Part shown: one piece after another, positions 44,481 through 54,836 of the stretch
Numbering within the stretch: position 1 is the stretch's first letter
Layout: each line of letters starts with the position of its first letter
Source: Triticum aestivum
Taxonomy: Eukaryota; Streptophyta; Magnoliopsida; Poales; Poaceae
Length of the DNA stretch: 64,000 nt
NCBI RefSeq assembly: GCF_018294505.1
Contig: NC_057794.1
Span: 193,549,201 to 193,613,200, forward strand
Direction: 5' to 3'
Position numbers and translations under genes: made by a program
Notes under the pieces: model-generated
What the model saw: the letters and a program-made list of their open reading frames with translations, nothing else
Databases searched by the model: none
What the model was told of the DNA's origin: nothing

Positions 44481-46168
44481 AAGAAGAGAGTATCCTTGTC
44501 ATCAGGGCGATAGCACTTGTACTTGGATTGACTCTTGGCAATCCCAATCTTCACCTTCTTCACCATAGCATCAAGAAGTTGAGCCTCGCGAATCTGATCT
44601 TCCAAAGTAGGAAAGACTTGAAGGTTGGCGAGGAAACCTTGAGGAACAACTTGCATATTGAGTTTGCGGAAAGCTTCACAAAGCTTGGGTTGGTAAGGCT
44701 TGAGAATCAAACTGTTGCAGTAAGCCTTCCTGCTCAATGCGTCAACAATTACATTGGCCTTGCCTGGTGTATATTCGATGCTCGGATTATACTCTTGAAT
44801 CATTTTGACCCAACGAGTCTGCCTAAGGTTGAGATTAGGCTGAGTGAAGATGTACTTGAGACTCTTGTGGTCAGTGAAGATGTCCACTTTTCTTCCCAAT
44901 AAGAGATGTCTCCAAGTCAAAAGAGCATGCACAACTGCCGCCAACTCGAGGTCATGAGTGGGGTAGTTCTTCTCGTTGGGCTTCAACTGGCGAGAGGTAT
45001 AAGCCACAATTTTCTTCTCTTGCATCAACACTCCACCCAGACCTTGAAGAGAGGCATCACAGAAGACCTCGAACGGTTTGGATTCATCAGGAGGAGTCAG
45101 AACTAGAGCAGTGACTAATTTCTCTTTCAGGGTGTTGAAAGCGATGTCACACTCAGGAGACCAAACGTACTTGACGTGCTTCTGGAGAAGGTTGGAAAGA
45201 GGCTTCGCGATCTTTGAGAAGTTCTCGATGAACCTTTGACAATAGCTTGCGAGACCCAGGAAGCTGCGGAGTTGCTTCATGTTCTGAGGTGGTTCCCAAT
45301 TCACAATTGCAGACACCTTCTCAGGATTCACCGCTATGCCCTTGGCAGAGATGATATGCCCAAGATAGAGAACCTCATCGAGCCAAAACACGTACTTTGA
45401 AAACTTGGCGTAGAACTGATGTTCTCTTAGCTTATCCAACACCAAACGCAAGTGCTTGGCATGATCTTCCTTGTTCTTGGAAAAGACCAAAATGTCATCG
45501 AGGTAGACCAAGACGAAGCCATTTGTGTAGGGGTTGAAGATGAAGTTCATCATGCGAGAGAAAGTCGGCGGAGCGTTGACGAGGCCAAAATTCATGACCG
45601 TGTATTCATATGAACCATAGCTTGTTCTAAAAGCCGTCTTGGGGATATCTTGCTCACGAATTTGAATCTGGTGATAGCCCATATGGATATCAAGCTTGGA
45701 GAATACTTGAGCACCTTTGAGTTGTTCAAACAACTCGTTGATGTTGGGAAGTGGGTACTTGTTCTTTATAGTCTTCTTGTTCAATGGACGGTAGTCAACA
45801 CAAAGTCAGTCCATTCCATCCTTCTTCTTCACAAAAAGAACTCCACAACCCCACGGAGAAGAACTAGGTCGGATGAGACCCATACGCTCCTAAACATCGA
45901 GTTGCTTCTTTAGCTCCTTCAACTCTTCAGGTCCAAGCTTGTAAGGACATTTGCAAACAGGTTCCGTGCCAGGCTCAAGATCGATGACGAATTCAACAGG
46001 CCGGTGCGGAGGCATTCCTGGAAGCTCTTCTGGAAAGACATCTTGATATTTGCAAACGACTGGAATTTGAGAGATGGCATCTAGTTCACCCTTCTCATTT
46101 AGAGAAAACAGACGAATGGTATCATCCCTTGCGGCAAAGACAATTACATCCTCAGACGAATGAGTCAA
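44481..46168 (-). pseudogene. Nested chromovirus reverse transcriptase and RNase H
   Basis: Minus strand. RT starts near PVVCKYQDVFPEELPGMPP (about 46060), passes two stops (about 45891 TAG, about 45810 TGA), and runs open from 45784: [44 protein letters not shown] and the catalytic YLDDILVFS (45505-45494). RNase H has Asp ([10 protein letters not shown], about 45056), Glu (HDLELAAVV), Asp (FTDHKSLKY) and Asp (IVDALSRKA), the full catalytic set. These enzymes make cDNA and remove the RNA template. The open stretch of 473 codons is the longest in the window and suggests a fairly young insertion. Confidence 0.95.
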
Positions 46169-46660
46169 TTGAATCTACCTGGTAGCACAATCAAGCTGAG
46201 CCTTGTGCTTAGAAAGCCAATCCATTTGGAGAATAAGATCAATATCTGAGTCACCAAGAATCGTAGGAGAAGACAGAAACTTGTAGTCGCCCAAAGTGAT
46301 AGTAACATCCAGAACAATGGAGTTAGCATTCATGCGCCTACCGGGAGAGACAACTGCTATCGGTCTAGGCAAAACTTGCAAAGCCAACTCATGCTTAGAT
46401 GCAAAAGGTCTTGAGATGAAACAATGTGATGCACCAGTGTCAAAAAGAACTTTTGCAGGGATATCGTTAACAGGAAGGTTACCCATGATGACATCTGACG
46501 AGTCCTCTGCCTGAGCTGCATTCATCAAGTTGACCTTGGCGTGCTTGGGGTTATGCTTGACCACAGCTGTACTTGCAGATCTCATAGGAGGAGGAGGAGG
46601 GAGACGCCTCTGATTGAAGCATTTGTTGGCATAGTGACCCTTCTGTTGACACTTGTTGCA
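46169..46660 (-). pseudogene. Nested chromovirus zinc knuckle and aspartic protease
   Basis: Minus strand. A CCHC knuckle (CNKCQQKGHYANKC, about 46660-46619) ends gag. A Pro-rich linker leads to the protease, with the canonical active site VLFDTGASHCF (46441-46433 for DTG), followed by LGDSDIDLILQMDWLSKH; the usual flap-end motif ILGMDWL reads ILQMDWL. A TAG at about 46175 interrupts the frame before RT. The protease cuts the Gag-Pol precursor. Confidence 0.9.
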
Positions 46661-47577
46661 CGTGGCCTCTGAAAGCGGATGGTAATACGGAGCACTTGAT
46701 CTTGGAGCTTGAGACGAAGTCTTGTTCTGAAAGCCAGGGTTGGGTGGTTGGGAAGATCCACTGCCACCTTTGCTCTTCTGTTGATAAGGCTCACAGAACG
46801 GAGGAGGAAGCCAATACTTCTGCTGCTTAGCCACTTGAGTTTAGGTAGAAGGAGTAGAATCTCTGACTCGCTTCTTGGAAGCATCACACTTCAGTTGAGC
46901 AGTCTCTTGCTTCATTGCCATGTTGTAAAACTCATCGTACCTCTTGGGCTCAAAGAGAACGAGAGCTAGTTGGATTTCTTCTCTGAGACCACCCCTGAAG
47001 AGGAATATCATGATCTTCTTGTCAGGGACGTCTTGCTTAGCAAAACGGGCGAGCTTCTGAAACATTTTGTTGTACTCGTAAATAGACATAGTGCCTTGCT
47101 TCAGGTTGCAGAATTTCTCACCCTTGCTTTCAACCACACTCTGAGGAATATGATGAGCTTTGAAGTCTTGACGGAATTCATCCCAGGTAATCACACGGCC
47201 TCCTCTGGAATCTTTGTACTGTTGAAACCATTCTGCAGCTTGGTCTTTGAGTTGGAAGGAGGAGAACTTGACATAGTCCTCAGGCCTGACGTTACTGCAC
47301 TCGAAATGCTTGCATATGTCCACGAGCCAATCATCAGCGTCTGTTGCCTCAACATAATTGCTGAAGTTCTTTGGCTGGTTAGCAAGGAACTGGTTGAGTG
47401 TAGCAAACTAATTCTGATTATTTCCATGACCCGGTTCCCTTGGTTGCGCTCTTGAAGAAGTTGCATGATCAGTTGCGTGTTTGCATTGGTAGTGACCATC
47501 ACAGCTTGCCATGCCTCCGGAGGTGGAGGTGGTGGTGGCGGATCAGGATTCGGAGTCGTGCGTGTTGGAGGAGCCAT
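46661..47577 (-). pseudogene. Nested chromovirus gag
   Basis: Minus strand. Likely start MAPPTRTTPNPD at 47577, followed by a poly-Pro run. A frameshift near 47425 and a TAG (about 47408) separate it from the main capsid domain: DDWLVDICKHFEC, FQLKDQAAEWFQQYKD, VITWDEFRQDFKAHH, QGTMSIYEYNKMFQKLARFA, FLFRGGLREEIQLAL. A TAA at about 46838 follows, then a low-complexity linker to the CCHC knuckle. Gag forms the particle. Without the three lesions it would be a normal-length chromovirus Gag. Confidence 0.9.
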
Positions 47578-48480
47578 CCTGAAGAGGTTGACATCCATTA
47601 GCACATTGACAGACAAATATTGAAGCTGAATCAAATGGGTTGAAATTGCAACATATAGTCTTCACATCCGAACCAAATGAACGAATGCATTCCAATCTAA
47701 ATGGTCACATATCCATAAATTGAGAAGCCACTTAGAATTGAGGTAGAAGAAAAACAACAACGTACGGGAAAGAACAAATACTTGGTGAGGATTACCCAAT
47801 CTCAAACCAAATATCCGCGGAAGAAGAACTAGAGCAACAAGACTTTGCACCTATGAAACTCCCGAACCTTTCCGGTTATGCAATCAGGTGTTGGGGATAT
47901 AGGGGAAGCATAATATCTCACCCAAAACTAGCAAATCCTACATCCAGCTGTATCCATCCTTCAACACATAACCGAGAAAAACTTCGGAAATAATCTACCT
48001 GAACCTTCGAAAAGCATCCGTTATACGAGTTATGGCAATACTCCCGAACTCCCACCCCAGTATTGGGTGGCGTCGAGGTTATCTCACCAACAACTGCATA
48101 AAAGAGATTTTCGATGTCGGCGAAACTCAGGTATTCCAGAATCTCAACGATAAAATTGTGACGACAACACCTCGGAGCTCAACTCCCCGGGACACTGCCA
48201 CAACCCCTAAATGACAGGAGGCACCAAGAACAATGTTCTCGTCACAAATCGATCGGAACGATTCCAAGATACCCGTGTGATCCTAAATTTTTTTAGTGAA
48301 ATTTGAGAAGAGAAGTGTCAAAACTCTACGTTAGGATGCCTTACCAGAGCGATGAAGGGACTGGGGAGTAAAAAGAATTCCTAAACTCTCCGATATATAA
48401 TCCTAAATGACTCAAGACATTTTTCTAGACTTAACAACGCCAACGATTCGATCAAGCAGGGGGCTCCTAAGGTCGGGGAA
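47578..48480 (-). other. Leader between PBS and gag of the nested chromovirus
   Basis: About 0.9 kb without a convincing ORF on the minus strand. No counterpart of the pre-gag ORF of the element at 54837 is visible. Confidence 0.5.
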
Positions 48481-48494
48481 GGCTCTGATTACCA
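48481..48494 (-). promoter_or_regulatory. Primer-binding site of the nested chromovirus
   Basis: Minus strand TGGTAATCAGAGCC: the initiator-Met tRNA complement TGGTATCAGAGC with one extra A. It lies three bases after the 5' LTR. Confidence 0.75.
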
Positions 48495-48497
48495 ACT

Positions 48498-51400
48498 TAT
48501 AACACCCTCGATGCGGCTATATCTCCTACGTGTCGAAGAACGACTTAGAGGCATAACCGCATTGAAAGCAATGTCGCAAGTAAGGTAATCTTCACAACAA
48601 CCCATGTAAATAGATAATAGGGAAAGGATACATAGTTGGCTTACACTCGCCACGTCACACAAATACATGAATAACATTACAATCATCCAATACACCCATG
48701 GTCCGACTACGGCACCAAAATAAAGATCAACCCCTACATGCGACACGTTCCCCGACCGCCCCAACTGGGCACCACTACTGATCATCTAGGAAAGACACAT
48801 AGTAATGACGAGAGTCTTCATCAAACTCCCACTTGAGCTCAAGCGCATCGTCTGGAGCGGTAGCATCGGTCCCTGCATCTGGTTTGGAAGTAAACTGTGA
48901 GTCACGGGCACTCAGCAATCTCGCACCCTCGCGATCAAGACTATTTAAGCTTATGGTAAGGCAAGGAATGATTTGGAGCTGCAGCAAGCGACTAGCATAT
49001 ATGGTGGCTAACCTATTCGCAGAAGAGAGCGAGAAGAGAAGGCAAAGCACGGACGAAGAACTATGATCAAGAAGTGATCCTAGAACAACCTACGTCAAGC
49101 ATTACTCCAACACCGTGTTCACTTCCCGGACTCTGCCGAGAAGAGACCATCACGGTAACACACGCAGTTGATTCATTTTAATTAAGTTAAGTTTCAAGTT
49201 ATCTACAACCGGACATTAACAAATTCCCATCTGCCCATAACCGAGGGCATGGCTTTCAAAAGTTCAAATCCCTGCAGGGGAGTCCCAACTTAGCCCATCA
49301 CAAGCTCTCACGGTCAACGAAGGATATTCCTTCTCCCGAGACATTCCGATCAGACTCGGCATCCCGGTTACAAGACATCCTCGACAATGGTAAAACTAAA
49401 CCAGCAACACCGCCCGAATGTGCCGACAAATCCTGATAGGAGCTGCACATATCTCGTTTCAGGGCAACCGGATTGTCCAAGGTTCCGGTAGGCCAGCCCA
49501 GAGTTGCCCCTGGTGGCCACCGACAGCTGACAGGTTGGACCAACACTCAGAGGAGCACTGGCCCGGGGGTTTAAATAAGATGACCCTTGAGTCCGCGGAA
49601 CCCAAGGGAAAAATAGGCTAGGTGGCGAATGGTAAAACCAAAGTTGGGCATTGCTGGAAGAGTTTTATTGAACGCGAACTGTCAAGGGGTTCCCATTATA
49701 ACCCAACCGCGAAAAGAACGCAAAATCCGGGAACATAACACCGATATGACAGAAACTAGGGCGGCAAGAGTGGAACAAAACACTAGGCAAAAGGCCGAGC
49801 CATCCACCCTTTACCAAGTATATAGGTGCATTAAGATAACAAGATAATATAGTTATATCCCAACAATAAACAATGTTCCAACAAGGAACGATCTCCAATC
49901 TTCACCTACAACTAGCAACGCTATACAAGGGGCTGAGCAAAGCGGTAACATAGCCAATCAACGGTTTGCTACGACATGGTCGGTTAGAGGTTTGACATGG
50001 CAATTTGGGAGGCATGATAAGCAAGTGGTAGCCATCGTAGCATACGCATAGCAAAAGAGCGAGCATCTAGCAAGCAAAGATAGAAGTGATTTCGAGGATA
50101 TGATCATCTTGCCTGCAAAGTTGTTAGAGTTGACTTGATCCTCGTAAGCAAACTCAATGGGCTCCTCGTCCACGAACTCGTCTCCTGGCTCTACCCAAAC
50201 AAGAACAACAAGCAAACGGAACACAATCAACCACGTGCAATGCTCAAACAACATGATGCAAACATGGTATGATATGCGGGATGCGGTCTGTGATGCATAT
50301 GCAAGATTTGACAAGGAATGATTCATCCTGGGCTCAACTTCGAAATCCAAGAGTGCCACTGGAAAGGTGAGGTGATTTCGGTTGAAATCGATATCAAGAT
50401 CACCGGAATCGGATGCATGGTTTGGAAATGGAAAGCAAAACAAATATGGCACCGGTCTGCGATAATCAGCAAGTGACCAACTAAAAGCATCAAGATAAAT
50501 GTGCTACAGCACTCAAACATGACAATAAAATACATGGCAGGGATCCACTCATGATGCTTGACAAAAAGATGAACACTGAGCTACGGTAGTTCATCCATTA
50601 ACAGGTTCAAACAAGCATGGCTAAAATGCAAATGATAACAGGTTTCAGACTTAGTGAAATTAACACAAGTCTGGAATTTATCATCAGGAAGCACACTTTA
50701 GAGCATGAAAACTACATGCTAAAGGAACTTAACATGGAAAAGAAAGGCCTGGGATGAAGCTACTCAAAGCACTTAACAAAAGTCCCTTAGTGACCTTGAG
50801 CCAAAAGGGATCAGAAAATACAATTGCACGCATGTGAACATGGCAAAAACATAAACAGATCTCAGACTTAGTGAAAAACTGGAGCATGCAAATCAGTTAA
50901 CGAGAAGGCAAGTTTACGAGGTCGATGCACTCACTATAGAGCATTTCATGACAAACTAAGCATACACCCATCAAGAATACATGGCATAGGAGCTATACAT
51001 GGCAAGAACATCATCATAGCATGCACGGATCTATAGCAACATCCTCGGCAAAATTGCTAAACATGTCAACAATCTGCCAGGATTCACTTTATAGCAAAAG
51101 TAGAGCTTGATTGACTCAAGCTAGGATACTCCATAAATGCAAAAAAAGACATGGATGGATAGATCACCACAATGTTAAAAAAACATCCTTACTGATCATC
51201 CTCAAAAGAGGCACGGATCACTAGGAAACAACATGAACATATGGCATAACGACAAAATCGGGACAAGGACTTAGTGAAATTCTATGTCCCTGAAATCAGC
51301 ATTACCGATTACGCTACTTTGCAAGCTTGTTCTAGTCACCACAAATGTCACAAAAATACATGGTAAGCACCACTGTAAATAAGGCATGACATATAACAAA

Positions 51401-52716
51401 ACACATGTAGAGCTCAGGATCATAGCATGCACACATTAATCATGGCAAAAATGACAAAATGCCATTTGATGAAACAGATCTGACAAATTCATCACATAGC
51501 CCTCTTCCAACAGCATTTCGGGCATCAAGATGAGCTCAAATGAAAATGATGAAATGAGATGGATTGATATACTCGTCGAGACGAACATTTTGATATGCTA
51601 AACACGCAAATCGAAGCTACGGATGTAGAGATACAACATGATGAAGATTGCCAAAATTTAGGGTTTCGGGGATAAAAAGTCAACTGTCTGGATTTTAGAT
51701 CTGAGATCCAGATCGGCACTGTAGATGCACTGTTCACCGACGGAGACAAGGTCACCGGACTTGGAGCTTGAGGGCGTCACCGACGACGAGGTAGGGCAGG
51801 GCGGTGGAGGTGGCCGGCGTGGTCGGGCGGCGGAGGAGCGGTGCGCCGGTGAGGAGAGGCGGCCGGCGGCTGGTGTGGTCGACGCGGGGCCTGCGGCGGC
51901 GCGACAAGCCGGGTGCGGCGAATGGCGCCACGCGCGAGGGCGGCGACCTGGAGGGAGGAGGCGGCGGAGACCGGGCCGGGAGGGCCCCGCACGGGCCTCG
52001 CGGGCCCGCGGCGTCGGCGGCGAACTAGGGACCGGCCCAGGGACACGTGGCGACGGCGGTTTGGTCCGACGGAGCGGGCGGACATGTCCGCTACCTGGAT
52101 TTTTGTCCGGCGGCGGCGGGTGGAGTTTTTCTAGGGTTAGGGTGGAAGAAGACCCGGGATTTTTAGAGGAGGAGCTATTTATAGGCATAGAGGGAGCTAG
52201 GAAGCTCCAAATGAGGTGCGGTTTGCGGCCACGCGATTGTGATCGAACGCTCTAGATGATGGAAGGGTTTTTGGTGGGTTTTGGGCCAAATTGGAAGGGT
52301 GTTGGGCTGCAACACAAATGAGGCTTTCTCGGTCCCTCGGTTAACTGTTGGAGTATCAAACGAATTCCAAATGGAGCGGAACATGACAGGCGGTCTACCG
52401 GTAGTGAACCAAGGCCGCATGAGAAGTCTCGGTCCAATCCGGAAATGTTTAACCCCCACACACGAAAAGAGGTAGAAAGGGGCACCGGAGGAGATAGGAG
52501 CACCGGAATGCAAAACGGACAACGGGGAAAATGCTCGGATGCATGAGACGAACACGTATGCAAATGCAATGCACATGATGACATGATATGTGATGCATGA
52601 CAAAGGCAAAAAACACATGGAGACGAAAACCCGACCCCAAGGAAAATAAAATAACTTAGGCCGGAAGCGGCAAGAGTTGGAGTACAGATAAGGTAAATTA
52701 CATCCGGGGTGTTACA
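48498..52716 (-). mobile_element. 5' LTR of the nested chromovirus
   Basis: 4219 bp; minus strand opens TGTAACACCCCGGATG (52716) and ends GAGGGTGTTATA (48498), where the final CA became TA. In the first 130 bp from the left end it differs from the 3' LTR at about nine sites plus one indel. It carries the same TATA box (about 52173-52182). It has about 40 bp near 51200 and about 60 bp near 51985-52040 that the 3' LTR lacks. Confidence 0.93.
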
Positions 52717-52721
52717 TACGA

Positions 52722-52928
52722 TTTCTACACTCAACTTTGCCGCTGGTGTTGATGGGAATCCACAACCTTGTTACTTCCACTATTTGGATTGAGGTAATAG
52801 TATTTACGTTACTTTATACATGTGATTTACCTCTGCTATAAATCCTCGAGTACTGTGTGTGTCACCATACCGATCCAGGGATGACACTTAAGCACAGACA
52901 CTTGACCGTCTGAGGCCGGGTCGCTACA
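52722..52928 (+). mobile_element. 3' LTR of the outer chromovirus, right part
   Basis: Continues the LTR after the nested insertion (tttctacactcaactttg, as at 31839) to GTCGCTACA. The duplicated tacga is 52717-52721. Ends at the aatga target-site copy. Confidence 0.95.
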
Positions 52929-52933
52929 AATGA

Positions 52934-54836
52934 TAATTTCAATCGGTTTTCCTGGCATCATAACAACAATTCTTTCTCATAAAACTCATCATGTTAAAGT
53001 AGAAACCAATTCACATTTTAAGGTTCAAATAATGAATTCTCTTGAAACTCAACAACCTATATTCTTAGTCACCAAACAATTGCAATTCAACTTATTCAAT
53101 AGAGTCTAAGTAAGAGCTCCACATACTGAATCATCATATAGTCTTCCATGATTGCTAGTACTCAAAGCATATTCTTAGAACAAATGGCATCCATCAAACA
53201 CAGAGAAAGATAAGGGCTTAATATTTTGCCTCCCAACTCAATTATCATAGAGATAATTGTGAGCAATAATAATTCATGAGCAAATATATTTGTCTGGCCA
53301 TATGTGCCTAGACCTTTCCCCACCACATGATGCTTGCCAACTAGAGAATAGTTGAGGTTGAAATGAGAATTCATACTATTGACCCTTTACATAAAAGTAA
53401 ATACTGAAAAGTAAAAGATAAGCCCTTCGTAGAGGGAAGCAGAGGTTGTCATGCGCTTTTTATTTGGATGCCCAAGCTCTTAATGCAAAGGAACGTCATG
53501 TTATATTGCCCTTTATGATAGCAACCTTTATTATGCAGTCCATCACTTTTATTACTTTTCCATCACAAGTTCGTACAACGCTTAATTTTCCCTTACAATA
53601 AAATATCAAACATATTTAGGAGCAATTTTTATTGCTTTATGCATCGATGAAAATTTACTTGAAGGATCTTATTCAATCCATAGGTAGGTATGGTGGACAC
53701 TCATGGCAAGAAACTGGGTTTAAGGGTTTTTGGATGCACAAATAGTATCTCTACTTTGTACAAATTTTTGGCTAGCAAAAGATCCTAGGCAAACACCGCA
53801 TGTTGGAGGATCCATAACAATATAACTTCTATGCAAATATACACAACCATAACTCATTACGTTGTCTTCCTTATCCAACTTCAACTAATTTGATCAAGTT
53901 TGAAAATAATTAATGGGTACTCACAGTCACAGAAGATTTCCAAGAAAATATATTTATATGGTGAAGTTCTCTTCCTTATAAAAATCATTCATGAATTGCT
54001 TGTATGACCAACATTGTGATTGTCAAGCTTCAAAAGATTTCACTTTCTAAACCCAATTTGAAGCTACTACTAGGCATGATATGAACATATAATTTCAACT
54101 TCATCATATTCAATTCATTAAACAATTTACTCATAAGATATAGGTGAAGCACAAGAGATATAGGCAAAATACTCCAAAAAAGATATAAGTGAAGATCAAG
54201 CGAGTAGTTAAGTAAATGGGTAGCTATTTGAGGACTCTCTCTTATTTAGAAACTTTCATATCTAAATATTATATTAAAACAGCAAGTAAAACAAAATAAA
54301 ATGACATTTCAAGAATAGCACACATCATGTGAAGAAGCAAAAACTTAGGCTCAACCGATACTAACCGATAATTGTTAGAGAAGAAAGGTGGGATGCCTAC
54401 CGGGGCATCCCCAAGCATAGATCCTTGAGTCTTCTTGAAGTATTATCTTTGTATGCCTTGGGCATCCCCAAGCTTGAGCTTTTGTGTCTCCTTAATTCCT
54501 TTTATATCACGGTTTCCCTAAATCTTAAAAACTTCGTCCACACAAAACTCAACAAAAACTCATGAGAAAGGTTAGTATAAATCAATGCAAAACCTTATCA
54601 TTCTCTACTGTAGAAAATCACTAAAATTATTATTTAACATTGCATACTAAATGCCTCTGCATATTTAATAGTCCTATCCTCAAATAGAATCATTAAACAA
54701 GCAAACATATGCAAACAATGCAAATATAATAGCAATCTGTCAAAACAGTATAGTCTATAAAGAATGCACGTATATTAATACTTATTTAACTCCAAAAATT
54801 CAGAAAAACTACCACAATGTAAAAAAATAATCATAC
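52934..54836 (-). mobile_element. Internal 3' region of the minus-strand TGATAC-type element, part 2
   Basis: Directly continues 28925-29027 across the outer chromovirus. AT-rich; I see no gag or pol in either strand. Two PPT-like blocks occur on the minus strand at 54480-54460 and 54416-54402 (GCTTGGGGATGCCC). Interrupted at 54837 by the next chromovirus, so the rest of the element lies right of the window. Confidence 0.7.

Larger units (their letters stand above)
39009..52716 (-). mobile_element. Nested chromovirus (Tekay-like), full length
   Basis: 13.7 kb on the minus strand, flanked by perfect 5-bp duplications tacga (39004-39008 and 52717-52721). The sister LTR holds the empty site at 31834-31838. 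It has two LTRs of about 4.1-4.2 kb, a PBS, gag, protease, RT, RNase H, integrase and chromodomain in the standard order, and a PPT. The coding part has one frameshift and about seven stops, but all catalytic motifs that I checked survive. Close relative of chromovirus A (2583-15805). Confidence 0.95.
29028..52928 (+). mobile_element. Outer chromovirus (Tekay-like), complete, non-autonomous, with nested insertion
   Basis: The element starts TGTAACATCCC and ends GTCGCTACA, flanked by aatga at 29023-29027 and 52929-52933. Without the nested element (39009-52716) and one tacga copy it is about 10.2 kb, with LTRs of about 3.02 and 3.04 kb. The first 220 bp of the LTRs differ at roughly 14 sites by eye. 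The internal region lacks protease, RT and RNase H; it keeps gag pieces around an integrase fragment. It would need another element's enzymes to have moved. Confidence 0.93.

Noticed and set aside
43325..47455. Several + strand ORFs of 60-161 codons inside the nested element
   Set aside because: Antisense shadows of the well-supported minus-strand gag-pol.
51658..52255. 176-codon ORFs on both strands in the nested element's 5' LTR (and shorter ones at 42205-42674)
   Set aside because: Present in both strands of a CpG-rich segment; the minus-strand start codon lies at the TATA box itself, and the two LTR copies differ by indels that change the protein.
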